From: a virus
Length of the DNA stretch: 45,494 bases
IMG/VR virus record: IMGVR_UViG_3300028610_002143
Location: 1 to 45,494 of that record
Direction: 5' to 3' (one strand)
Positions 30,631 to 37,233 of this stretch are shown piece by piece. Made by a program: the position numbers and the translations under genes. The first letter of the stretch is position 1. Each line of letters begins with the position of its first letter. A model generated the notes under the pieces. It was not told the DNA's origin, did no database searches, and saw nothing but the letters and a program-made list of their open reading frames with translations.

Positions 30631-30767
30631 GTGAATAATGACATGCAATTCTCATGCCAATATGCCAAAAGCCATAAGGTGTTGCAAATACTACACTTCC
30701 ACGAATTGGCACGCAACCTGCTACATACTACGCGACAATTGAATGAAACAACCGAAAGGAAACGATA

Positions 30768-30947
30768 ATGTATACACTCAAATTTGACGGAGTAACGATC
30801 CACACTTCAAGCGATGTAGGCTGCGACTACTGGGCAAAAACAATCGCTTACGAAGAACATACTTATGTACACGTAACTAACGAGGACGGCGAACCGTTAA
30901 GAGTTTATCATCCTCTCGGTGGAATCAAAGATCCACTGAGAGCCTAG
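30768..30947 (+). CDS. Small hypothetical protein, 59 aa
   Basis: ATG at 30768, eight bases after AAAGGA. Reads MYTLKFDGVTIHTSSDVGCD and ends YHPLGGIKDPLRA. Beta-rich, soluble. First gene of the rightward arm. Its stop is followed by the first copy of the repeated leader (30952-30997). Confidence 0.7.
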   Translation: MYTLKFDGVTIHTSSDVGCDYWAKTIAYEEHTYVHVTNEDGEPLRVYHPLGGIKDPLRA

Positions 30948-30951
30948 CGCG

Positions 30952-30997
30952 GGGTATCAAATAGGATACACGAAGCGAAACACAACAACGGAGATCA
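30952..30997 (+). repeat. Repeated 5' leader element, copy 1
   Basis: The 46-base element begins GGGTATCAAATAGGATAC and ends CGGAGATCA, ahead of the 31003 gene. Copy 2 is at 31230-31277 with only two single-base insertions, and its centre (ACACGAAGCGAAACA) recurs at 31657-31671. It carries the ribosome site region (CGGAGATCA). Confidence 0.75.
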
Positions 30998-31002
30998 AGG
31001 AA

Positions 31003-31197
31003 ATGAATGCAATAACAGGCCAAGACAGACTAGATACACTCAAGGAATTAAGCGAATTACCCCATGAAGAAATGTTGACAGCCATAAGGAAGCATGCGCA
31101 CACTCACAAATTCAAAGAGTGTCAATGCATGGTTTGCGGATATCTACTTACGTCCGTAGAATCGGTTTGCGGTACTTGCGTTATAGGCTTGATGTAA
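31003..31197 (+). CDS. Zinc-finger micro-protein, 64 aa
   Basis: ATG at 31003 behind GGAGATCAAGGAA. N-terminal helix (NAITGQDRLDTLKELSELPH), then HKFKECQCMVCGYLL and VCGTCVIGLM, two Cys pairs with a 16-residue loop, typical of a small zinc knuckle. Part of the plus arm of early-type genes. Confidence 0.7.
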   Translation: MNAITGQDRLDTLKELSELPHEEMLTAIRKHAHTHKFKECQCMVCGYLLTSVESVCGTCVIGLM

Positions 31198-31214
31198 CGC
31201 CTAGTGTCTCCCAC

Positions 31215-31277
31215 TTGATACCCTTTCGCGGGTATCAAATAGGATACACCGAAGCGAAACACAACCAACGGAGATCA
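31215..31277 (+). repeat. Repeated leader element, copy 2, with hairpin
   Basis: TTGATACCC (31215-31223) and GGGTATCAA (31230-31238) form a 9-bp hairpin. The second arm starts the repeated leader that runs to GATCA at 31277. Copy 1 at 30952 lacks the first arm. GCCTAGTGTCTCCCA at 31199-31213 recurs as GCCTAGTGCCTCCCA at 31612-31626. Confidence 0.75.
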
Positions 31278-31282
31278 GAACA

Positions 31283-31600
31283 ATGAACAATATTGATTTT
31301 CAGCCAAACACTATTTTAGCACATCTACTAAGTTTCAAGAATGGTTTAGCGACAGTCCTGGAAAACGAAAAAGAAAACTGGTACAGAAGTAACTTTTGGA
31401 CACTGCGGCGCTGGATGGTATACAAAGGGAAGGCGAAGTGCACAGAAGAAGAATTCAAGGTCTTACCCTACGAAGAGCAAGACAAAATAAAAAAACAAAT
31501 AATCAAAACAGGTCAAAAAATACCCTATGAACAAGCCGTGACGGCTTGTGAACGTAGTGTCTGGTTCACTATGTCTAACAATCAAAAACGATTTAGCTAA
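31283..31600 (+). CDS. Small hypothetical protein, 105 aa
   Basis: ATG at 31283, after GGAGATCAGAACA. Helical and basic with Trp/Tyr (ENEKENWYRSNFWTLRRWMV), then KAKCTEEEFKVLPYEEQDKI and ACERSVWF. No recognised family; basic charge could allow nucleic-acid binding. Confidence 0.65.
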   Translation: MNNIDFQPNTILAHLLSFKNGLATVLENEKENWYRSNFWTLRRWMVYKGKAKCTEEEFKVLPYEEQDKIKKQIIKTGQKIPYEQAVTACERSVWFTMSNNQKRFS

Positions 31601-31627
31601 CCCAGGCCAAGGCCTAGTGCCTCCCAT

Positions 31628-31671
31628 CCCGCACTCTCTGGAGTGCGGGCTAGTAGACACGAAGCGAAACA
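31628..31671 (+). repeat. Hairpin plus third, partial leader element
   Basis: CCCGCACTC (31628-31636)-TCTG-GAGTGCGGG (31641-31649) is a 9-bp hairpin, followed by ACACGAAGCGAAACA at 31657-31671, identical to the centre of the repeats at 30952 and 31230. Ahead is GCCTAGTGCCTCCCA. A family of intergenic leader modules. Confidence 0.7.
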
Positions 31672-31708
31672 GACGCAACGCAACGAAATACTTGGGAGGT
31701 AACGAGAA

Positions 31709-31897
31709 ATGAACAGAGCACACAACGCGCAGAAGTTTGTTGACGAAAACAGAGGTATTGAAGGTGAAGCCGCTATGTTAATGGCGACAATGAAACTAGA
31801 GGTCATGCTCTTTAACAGAGATAAAGAGCAGATGCAACCATTTCTAGATCGTCTCGTGGTGCTACACAACGAAGGAAAAGGAGTAGACCTATCATGA
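31709..31897 (+). CDS. Small hypothetical protein, 62 aa
   Basis: ATG after GGGAGGTAACGAGAA. Mostly helical, acidic/basic mixture (RAHNAQKFVDENRGIEGEAA; MQPFLDRLVVLHNEGKGVDL). Its stop overlaps the next start (ATGA, 31894-31897). Confidence 0.65.
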   Translation: MNRAHNAQKFVDENRGIEGEAAMLMATMKLEVMLFNRDKEQMQPFLDRLVVLHNEGKGVDLS

Positions 31898-32142
31898 CAA
31901 AACAAGAATTCGGCAAGGCCATCGAGCTGGCAAAAAGCACGATCACGCTCACGGTGAACCGCGACACCGCGTATCTATTCAGCAAAGTAAACCGAGAGCC
32001 TGTAGAATGCACCATGCACGAATTGGCAGCATGCCTGCGCCTCACGTGTGTACACAACGATCTTGGTTGGCTTGATACAAGCCTTGACAATTTCATGGCA
32101 CGCAACAACATCCGCAACATAAGGATTGCGAGTTATGAGTAA
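31894..32142 (+). CDS. Small hypothetical protein, 82 aa
   Basis: Starts MTKQEFGKAIELAKSTITLT, overlapping the previous stop. Contains two Cys (VECTMHELAACLRLTCVH). No family recognised. The downstream gene starts within its end. Confidence 0.65.
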   Translation: MTKQEFGKAIELAKSTITLTVNRDTAYLFSKVNREPVECTMHELAACLRLTCVHNDLGWLDTSLDNFMARNNIRNIRIASYE

Positions 32143-32332
32143 CACAAAAGAATACACTGCTACATGGTCAATCCAAATTGACGCAGAATCACCAGAAGAG
32201 GCAGCAAAGATAGCAGAAGAGATATGCTCTTCGCGCCCCGACCTTGCTCGCTCTTGGGAGATCCTGGAATGCGACAACAAAGACGCAGAGCCACAAATTA
32301 TAGACTTGACCGAAGTGTTAGAAAGGGAGTAG
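32135..32332 (+). CDS. Small hypothetical protein, 65 aa
   Basis: Start placed at ATG 32135 (MSNTKEYTATWSIQIDAESP); AAGGA lies about 10 bases ahead in the previous gene. Beta-alpha look with AEEAAKIAEEICSSRPDL. Overlaps the previous gene by eight bases. Confidence 0.6.
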   Translation: MSNTKEYTATWSIQIDAESPEEAAKIAEEICSSRPDLARSWEILECDNKDAEPQIIDLTEVLERE

Positions 32333-32338
32333 CGCGCT

Positions 32339-32557
32339 ATGACATACAAAACAAGCTTCACACTAGCAGAGGCCGCTGGCTGGCAAACGGGGCGCATACT
32401 CACGCCAGAGGATTGCTTCTACATACTAGGACAAATTGCACGTCTGAGGATAGTGCATCCTGACTGGCAAAACCCCGAACCAGATAACGCCGATCTTGGT
32501 AGCCTAGCAGGCTCTAGTGTCGGATTGTATTACGGCCAATGCCCCTGGGCGGAATAA
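32339..32557 (+). CDS. Small hypothetical protein, 72 aa
   Basis: MTYKTSFTLAEAAGWQTGRI then TPEDCFYILGQIARLRIVHP and a Pro/Asn-rich tail. Six-base gap after the previous stop. No family recognised. Confidence 0.6.
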   Translation: MTYKTSFTLAEAAGWQTGRILTPEDCFYILGQIARLRIVHPDWQNPEPDNADLGSLAGSSVGLYYGQCPWAE

Positions 32558-32578
32558 CAAAAAAAGGAGTAACACACC

Positions 32579-33061
32579 ATGAGTAAAACAATCAAAGATC
32601 CGTGCCCCGTTTGCAAGACAGAGGAAGTAATGTTGGAATGTCACATATGCGGCGCTGAGCTGTGCCTCAAGTGCGCAAGAGATGAGCTGTGTTCTTTTGC
32701 CATGTGCCCCGACTGTCAAAAAGAAGACCCCCTGGCAATTTGGGAATCAGACGGCTTCCGAGTGATTATGCGACCAACCGGACGCTACGACAGGTACGGA
32801 AAAACCGGAACAGCCTATAAGTTTTTCCACGAAGGTAATCTAATCTTCCGAGGTGAAGAATACTACCCAGCCCCAAGCACTAAGTGGGACTCAGAAGCAA
32901 GTCAGCTAAGCCTCCTTAGTTTCTTCGCCATGGGGTACGAAGACACAGACGACGAATTCTTCGAGGAGTACACGCCAGAACAGATAGCCTGGCGCGACGA
33001 ATTCGCCGAAGAGCTAAGCATGATTGTGATGGAGCAAGAAGAAGAATTGGAAGAAGCCTAA
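32579..33061 (+). CDS. Cysteine-rich putative zinc-binding protein, 160 aa
   Basis: ATG at 32579 after GGAGTAACACACC. N-terminal Cys clusters (CPVC, CHICGAELCLKCARDELC, MCPDC) arranged as double zinc fingers, RING- or B-box-like, over residues 9-44. The middle is aromatic and beta-rich (YKFFHEGNLIFRGEEYY), and the C-terminus is very acidic and coiled (EEYTPEQIAWRDEFAEELSM). A zinc domain with an acidic tail suits a protein that binds a host partner. Role unknown. Confidence 0.7.
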   Translation: MSKTIKDPCPVCKTEEVMLECHICGAELCLKCARDELCSFAMCPDCQKEDPLAIWESDGFRVIMRPTGRYDRYGKTGTAYKFFHEGNLIFRGEEYYPAPSTKWDSEASQLSLLSFFAMGYEDTDDEFFEEYTPEQIAWRDEFAEELSMIVMEQEEELEEA

Positions 33062-33065
33062 TACC

Positions 33066-33129
33066 CCCACGGTTCGGCTCTGCCAAGAGCCCTATCGTGG
33101 GCGCATTAGCGCAAAGGCGGAAACCCGCC
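33066..33129 (+). promoter_or_regulatory. Stem-loop cluster between small genes, ribosome-site hairpin
   Basis: CCCACG (33066-33071)/CGTGGG (33096-33101) enclose GGCTC/GAGCC; further on, GGCGG-aaac-CCGCC (33116-33129) is followed by AAGAAAGGA. No U-tract follows the outer stem, so a terminator is unlikely. It may be a stabilising structure immediately before the ribosome site of the 33146 gene. Confidence 0.5.
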
Positions 33130-33145
33130 AAGAAAGGATCGCACC

Positions 33146-33679
33146 ATGTGCAAACCAAAAGTAATGACATTCGAGCAATTCCTGCAAAAGCATGATCTTG
33201 AGCCACTGGGACCAAAACCAAACCACCTCACGGGCGACTTTGAGTGCATAGAATACAATATTGGGAGAAAGGAACTTCTTGCCGAATACGATCGCTTGGT
33301 CGAGAAAGGCTTTCTACGCCCACCCACACAAGGGGAGCGCTTCGTGGCACACACCGCCGAAGAGAATCAAGGCAAGATAGACTTCGGCCACAAAACCGGC
33401 GCACAAATCAGCCAAGAGATAGGCCGGCGTGTCGTTGACTTCCGCGCCGAGATGGACTTTGGCCAATTTCACGAGTACGACCACAAAGAAGACCCTGAAG
33501 GTTTTTGTTGCAGTGTGCTCTTGGGTATGCTACACTGGTGCAACATCAACGGCCACGACTTCGACGAAGAGATGGCAAAAGCCATGGATCATTTCCGTGA
33601 CGATCTCCACGATGACGATGGCCCTGGCTCAGTGAAGGCTTACATTGACGACCATATTACTAGAGGCGGCAAGGACTAG
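33146..33679 (+). CDS. Hypothetical protein, 177 aa
   Basis: ATG 11 bases after AAAGGA. Acidic/His-rich C-terminus (FHEYDHKEDPEGFCCSVLLG; DFRDDLHDDDGPG-like). Has EMDFGQFHEYDHKEDPE and MLHWCNINGHDFDEEMAKAM. No motif recognised; possible metal binding by His/Asp clusters. Confidence 0.65.
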   Translation: MCKPKVMTFEQFLQKHDLEPLGPKPNHLTGDFECIEYNIGRKELLAEYDRLVEKGFLRPPTQGERFVAHTAEENQGKIDFGHKTGAQISQEIGRRVVDFRAEMDFGQFHEYDHKEDPEGFCCSVLLGMLHWCNINGHDFDEEMAKAMDHFRDDLHDDDGPGSVKAYIDDHITRGGKD

Positions 33680-33700
33680 CCGTCGAGAGAGACGGAAAGG
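33679..33700 (+). promoter_or_regulatory. Stem-loop adjoining the ribosome site of the HTH gene
   Basis: CCGTC (33679-33683)-GAGAGA-GACGG (33690-33694) is directly followed by AAAGGA (33695-33700), then the ATG at 33713. The same arrangement is present at 33116, 34235, 34482 and 34931. Confidence 0.6.
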
Positions 33701-33712
33701 ATTAAAATCACA

Positions 33713-34174
33713 ATGGCAGGCCGACCCCGAATACGCACCGATGCCGAGAGGAAAGCCATTAGGGCAAAGCACGTTACACCCCCCATCCGCCGTATCCCTA
33801 TCCTCGTCGTACCCGACGGGGAATTGTGGGAGGTAGATGGCCACTATCTCAAGGTGCCGAAGAAGTATATGGCCTACTGTCGCAAGCAGCATATGTGGTG
33901 TGGCCGCAGATGGTTTCGCCTCAATGCCCCCCTCGCTACCCCCGAGGAGCTGCTGCTGATCAAGGACCACATCGAAGCCCAAGGAAACCTGCGCAAGAAG
34001 CGCTTCAAAGAGATGCGTAAAAACGCAGCTATGACACTCGCGGACGTCGCTATGGCCTTTGGCCTCACCACTTCGAGTATATGCAGTATCGAAAAAGGCC
34101 ATCAGAAATGCCTACCCTACCATGTCCTAGCGCTACGCGCTGTTGTAGAGAATTGGGAGTGGCGGCTCAAATAA
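33713..34174 (+). CDS. Putative HTH transcriptional regulator, 153 aa
   Basis: The C-terminal 55 residues (RFKEMRKNAAMTLADVAMAF, GLTTSSICSIEKGH) look like an XRE/Cro-type helix-turn-helix. The N-terminal 95 residues are unusual: basic (MAGRPRIRTDAERKAIRAKH), then a beta section (IPILVVPDGELWEVDGHYLK) and a Trp/Cys-containing stretch, perhaps a regulator-specific domain. It lies in the plus arm, 3 kb from the dyads at 30545-30630, which it may recognise. Similar size to single-domain CI-like proteins. Confidence 0.75.
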   Translation: MAGRPRIRTDAERKAIRAKHVTPPIRRIPILVVPDGELWEVDGHYLKVPKKYMAYCRKQHMWCGRRWFRLNAPLATPEELLLIKDHIEAQGNLRKKRFKEMRKNAAMTLADVAMAFGLTTSSICSIEKGHQKCLPYHVLALRAVVENWEWRLK

Positions 34175-34234
34175 CCGAGCCACCACAGTTTGAAAACAAT
34201 GGCGACAAAAGGACAAAAGCCGCACCAGGCTCAC

Positions 34235-34252
34235 GCCGCACGCGGCAAAGGA
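34235..34252 (+). promoter_or_regulatory. Stem-loop adjoining the ribosome site
   Basis: GCCG-CACG-CGGC (34235-34246) is followed immediately by AAAGGAG and the ATG at 34262. One of the five plus-arm leaders of this kind. Confidence 0.55.
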
Positions 34253-34261
34253 GTAAACAGA

Positions 34262-34474
34262 ATGAAGTTTGAAGACGTGCCAATACACAATGAATTCAGA
34301 TTCTTAGGTCCGACTAGCGAGCGGTTAAGGGGTAAAATATTTACTAAAGTCGATCCTGAAAAGGTGGCCTTTTCGTATTTCTGGAACGCCTCTTTTGGTC
34401 ACGCCGTCGATGCGCAAATGACGTTGTATACCTTTGACTACGACGAACTGCAAACGGAAGTAATAGTGTTTTAG
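34262..34474 (+). CDS. Small protein of the 'xFxF' module family, 70 aa
   Basis: Start placed at ATG 34262 after AAAGGAGTAAACAGA. Reads MKFEDVPIHNEFRFLGPTSE and ends TFDYDELQTEVIVF, resembling the C-terminal modules of 28811-29251 and 44098-44607 ('v..G..F.F'...'EV.i'). Role unknown. Confidence 0.65.
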   Translation: MKFEDVPIHNEFRFLGPTSERLRGKIFTKVDPEKVAFSYFWNASFGHAVDAQMTLYTFDYDELQTEVIVF

Positions 34475-34481
34475 GCACAAA

Positions 34482-34501
34482 GCGGAAACCCCGCGAAAGG
34501 A
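34482..34501 (+). promoter_or_regulatory. Stem-loop adjoining the ribosome site
   Basis: GCGG (34482-34485)-AAACC-CCGC (34491-34494), then GAAAGGAG and the ATG at 34509. One of the five plus-arm leaders. Confidence 0.55.
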
Positions 34502-34508
34502 GTAACAC

Positions 34509-34907
34509 ATGAGTTCTTCGAAAGAACGAATCAAAATGATCTGTAAGTGGTACGCCGGAGGCTTCTGTTCAGATTCCAGCATTAAGGATTATGATCCGGA
34601 AGGCAAGAGTCCTACCCAAATTGCACAAGAATTACTGCTAGGCAAGCATACTGGAGGTCTCTACGCATTCCAGCTAGGCTACCGCACGCGCCTCACGGTG
34701 GGCGGTGAAACGGTAGATGGCAAATTCACGCTCGATCCGGATATCACCTATTATATCGGCGGCAAGGTGTTAACTCAAAAAAATCTCGAAGAGGGAGATC
34801 AAAGTATCCTTGCGCAAAACATGCGGGGCAACAACTGGGATGTCGTCATGACTCGATGCGGTCAAGCTATTCCAATCAGCGGCGAGGTCGTGATACTAGA
34901 CGTATAA
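34509..34907 (+). CDS. Hypothetical protein with duplicated domain, 132 aa
   Basis: ATG eight bases after AAAGGAG. C-terminal two-thirds match the minus-strand gene at 18657-19253: AFQLG..., GE-V-DGKF, DPDITYYIGGKV, WDVVMTRCG, GEVVIL. N-terminus MSSSKERIKMICKWYAGGFC is different. Paralogues in opposite arms are the reason to note it. Function unknown. Confidence 0.7.
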   Translation: MSSSKERIKMICKWYAGGFCSDSSIKDYDPEGKSPTQIAQELLLGKHTGGLYAFQLGYRTRLTVGGETVDGKFTLDPDITYYIGGKVLTQKNLEEGDQSILAQNMRGNNWDVVMTRCGQAIPISGEVVILDV

Positions 34908-34930
34908 ACACAACGCCGCACAGGGCTTAC

Positions 34931-34950
34931 GCCGCATAGCGGCAAAGGAG
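34931..34950 (+). promoter_or_regulatory. Stem-loop adjoining the ribosome site
   Basis: GCCGC-ATA-GCGGC (34931-34943), directly followed by AAAGGAG, ahead of the ATG at 34960. Confidence 0.55.
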
Positions 34951-34959
34951 AAAAGGGAA

Positions 34960-35283
34960 ATGAAGACAAAAATAGACGAGCCGGCAGTAATGAACGGTAG
35001 CGCGGCATTCAAGCTTGCCGAGACAGCGCTCACAACATCTACCAGGGAAGTCCGTACAATGAAGGCGGAAGGCACAATTAAAGATGCCTGCGTTCTCGTT
35101 GCCCGCCTTCTCGATGAGCACAGTGACGAATGCAACAACTACTGGATTTGCCGAGTCGATGACTATATCGAGTACACCACAAACTGGTACACCTACAGGG
35201 GCTCGCAAATGGGAGTCGAAAGCTGCATGATTGCTTGGGCCAACAAGATTATGCGCCCCGTTGGAAGAATAGTGACCGCATGA
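34960..35283 (+). CDS. Small hypothetical protein, 107 aa
   Basis: Reads MKTKIDEPAVMNGSAAFKLA, with a helical charged section, then CNNYWICRVDDYIEYTTNWY. Overlaps the next gene by ATGA. No family recognised. Confidence 0.65.
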   Translation: MKTKIDEPAVMNGSAAFKLAETALTTSTREVRTMKAEGTIKDACVLVARLLDEHSDECNNYWICRVDDYIEYTTNWYTYRGSQMGVESCMIAWANKIMRPVGRIVTA

Positions 35284-35441
35284 CCGGCCAATGCCCCAAC
35301 TGCAACGCCCAATTCCTCCACCGCGTGAAGTGGTTACGCGGTGGTAGAGCCATTCACTGGTGGCAATGCACTGGCTGTACTGTCACCACGAAAGAACAGC
35401 GGTACCTAACCGAAGAAAAGGAGCAAGGAAAAGATGAGTAA
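35280..35441 (+). CDS. Zinc-ribbon micro-protein, 53 aa
   Basis: ATG at 35280 overlaps the previous stop. MTGQCPNCNAQFLHRVKWLR then QCTGCTV: CPNC and CTGC pairs, a zinc ribbon. Basic/Trp-rich between. Its end overlaps the next gene start. Another member of the zinc micro-protein group. Confidence 0.7.
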   Translation: MTGQCPNCNAQFLHRVKWLRGGRAIHWWQCTGCTVTTKEQRYLTEEKEQGKDE

Positions 35442-36075
35442 AGAAAAAACTAGTCACAAGACCACGATTAAACACAAATTCAACCAAGGCGACGAGGTGT
35501 TCTTCTTGAGCACCTTTGACGATGGCAGCACAACTCGCATTACGGAGGATGTCATAAAAGACTGCACAGTCCATAGCGGTACCGGAGGATGGACAGACAT
35601 CCATTACCTCAACAAGGAGGGATATTCCTACCCAGAATCCCGCGTCTTCCACTCCATTCAGGACGCAGTAGACGGCCTTAGGAAGATCCTCTACGCCGAA
35701 GTCGACAAGAAAATCAAAGACGATCTCGACCTCCTTGTAGTAAACTACGACATCGACCTTGAGCCAGCCCAGAAAGCGCCGGCGGCGGTCTCGCCGGAAG
35801 GCCTTCGCATCTCTGGCGTACCGATCGGGAGGGTGTTTTGTATTACAGACCCCGAGAATGATGCTCGGGCTATTCCTTGGCGTGGGCTCTACCTGAGGGT
35901 TGAATGTAAGCACCCAACATCAAGCAAGAGCGAACTCTGGGTCAGGGACATTTTCCTTGGTATTGACGAAACCAACAACGACATTAGGGTAAGAGCGGAA
36001 ATTGAACATCCTACATTCTTTACGAAAGGTGGCGACAACTCAACCGACTACCTAGTCACCCTCCTCAAGCCGTAG
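35434..36075 (+). CDS. Hypothetical protein, 213 aa
   Basis: Last rightward gene. ATG after AAGGAGCAAGGAAAAG. N-terminus KTTIKHKFNQGDEVFFLSTF is again a 'xGDxVxF' small-domain start; C-terminal half beta-rich with WVRDIFLGIDETNNDIRVRA. It may be a two-domain protein. Convergent with the minus-strand gene at 36065-36412 (11-base overlap). Confidence 0.7.
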   Translation: MSKEKTSHKTTIKHKFNQGDEVFFLSTFDDGSTTRITEDVIKDCTVHSGTGGWTDIHYLNKEGYSYPESRVFHSIQDAVDGLRKILYAEVDKKIKDDLDLLVVNYDIDLEPAQKAPAAVSPEGLRISGVPIGRVFCITDPENDARAIPWRGLYLRVECKHPTSSKSELWVRDIFLGIDETNNDIRVRAEIEHPTFFTKGGDNSTDYLVTLLKP

Positions 36076-36412
36076 GTCGCACCTCTTCAGCGGCTCCTTG
36101 ACGGGAGCCGCTGAAATACGTCTCCAGCCATGTCAAACCCTCGTCACTCAACACCCCCACCCCTTCCGCCAGCGCCTTGTCGGCCGCCACTAACGCGAGC
36201 CGTATCGTCTTCTTTTGACCACGGGTGGCGTATGGATTTATATTGTAAACCAATCCCTCTACAGTCCAAGGAAACATCCCGCGCACGGCCTTTGTCTTGA
36301 CGTGAGCCGTCACTCCACCATTGGGAAGTAAAGCCGACTTGACCATCTCCCCATCTAGGGCGTCACCTTTAACAACCCAGCCCTCAAAGGTATTTTTCGA
36401 GGCCTTACTCAT
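36065..36412 (-). CDS. Hypothetical protein, 115 aa
   Basis: ATG overlaps the end of the ArdC-like gene by a few bases (ATGAGTAA). Beta-rich with KASKNTFEGWVVKGDALDGE and a helical tail. The last codons lie in the stem at 36086-36115. Function unknown; may be a partner of the upstream metalloprotease. Confidence 0.65.
   Translation of the reverse strand: MSKASKNTFEGWVVKGDALDGEMVKSALLPNGGVTAHVKTKAVRGMFPWTVEGLVYNINPYATRGQKKTIRLALVAADKALAEGVGVLSDEGLTWLETYFSGSRQGAAEEVRPTA
36086..36115. terminator. 12-bp stem-loop at the convergent junction
   Basis: TTCAGCGGCTCC (36086-36097) and GGAGCCGCTGAA (36104-36115) pair perfectly with a 6-base loop, shortly after the plus-strand stop and inside the end of the minus-strand gene. 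No clear T-run on either side, so it is probably a bidirectional pause, end-protecting hairpin or Rho-assisted terminator. Confidence 0.6.
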
Positions 36413-37034
36413 TCAGCGCCTCTATTCCAAGCTTCACAACCTTCCGTATCCTCGGCATCAGCCGGCGGATATCTATATCAACATCCTCACTATAATGAGC
36501 CATATACTGACGAGAATTCTCCCATATGTCCTCATCTTTCCCATACAGAGAACACATAAAGACAGCGCTCGCGAACTCGGCTATTAACTCGCAATCAGAG
36601 CCCTGAAGGATGGTGTTTTTCTTGCGCCAGCGCCTTGGCCACCACTGAGGATACACAGGAATCTGGTGGTTGATATGGTGTGCTAATTCATGTGCATACG
36701 TTCGAGTATTGAAACAGAAAAGCTTTATCAGGGGTACATCCCCCTTTATATTTTTCCACCCTAAGGGACAATACCTTCCTAAGCTTTTTGTCTTGCTCTC
36801 GATCCAAAGATAAACCACATCCACCCTAAGCCTTGCAGCCATTTTATCTAACTTCTTAATAAACACTTGATCGGCATGAGATGTGAAATTATACAAATCA
36901 GGCCACTTGCAGGGATTGTGATAGAACCCCTTCGGTACCCACTTGTATTCTTTTCCAGGAACCGCCACGGACTCATTGACGTGAAGACTGTCAAGCATCC
37001 ACCGGATGAGATCATCAGCTGCGTTTTGTTTCAA
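36405..37034 (-). CDS. ArdC-like zincin metallopeptidase, 209 aa
   Basis: TTG start after GGGAGGGA. Contains HELAHH (zinc-binding HExxH) in TYAHELAHHINHQ, and downstream CELIAEFASAVFMC with the E-x-x-A-E pattern used as third ligand and the ENSRQYM tail, the order seen in ArdC-type and related zincin domains. ArdC proteins of plasmids and phages oppose restriction systems, in full-length form with an ssDNA-binding domain; that domain is not obvious here, so this may be a stand-alone protease. N-terminal 120 residues are aromatic and basic (YKWVPKGFYHNPCKWPDLYN). Antirestriction is an inference. Confidence 0.65.
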   Translation of the reverse strand: MKQNAADDLIRWMLDSLHVNESVAVPGKEYKWVPKGFYHNPCKWPDLYNFTSHADQVFIKKLDKMAARLRVDVVYLWIESKTKSLGRYCPLGWKNIKGDVPLIKLFCFNTRTYAHELAHHINHQIPVYPQWWPRRWRKKNTILQGSDCELIAEFASAVFMCSLYGKDEDIWENSRQYMAHYSEDVDIDIRRLMPRIRKVVKLGIEALNE

Positions 37035-37233
37035 ACCACATCCCTCCCTTCCTCGTCAACGTCGAGCCAGCGGGTGTCGCGCCAAAACGCTTCGCCTTGA
37101 GGGGCAGTTTCACACAGCTCCTCCCCCACTCCGCCATCTCGAGCCACCGATCCACTCTCCCGATCTTCTTGGGCCACCAAAGAAACGCAGCGCGCTTCTG
37201 GGTAGTGCCTATCACAGGTTCAATGAATTTCAT
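37015..37233 (-). CDS. Small hypothetical protein, 72 aa
   Basis: ATG at 37233 overlaps the upstream stop (ATGA) and follows GGAGAGGGGG. Reads MKFIEPVIGTTQKRAAFLWW, then basic/Trp-rich with KIGRVDRWLEMAEWG. End overlaps the next gene by 20 bases. No family recognised. Confidence 0.55.
   Translation of the reverse strand: MKFIEPVIGTTQKRAAFLWWPKKIGRVDRWLEMAEWGRSCVKLPLKAKRFGATPAGSTLTRKGGMWFETKRS

Noticed and set aside
36086-36115. Classical bidirectional Rho-independent terminator
   Set aside because: Strong stem but no T-run on either side; listed only as stem-loop with lower certainty.
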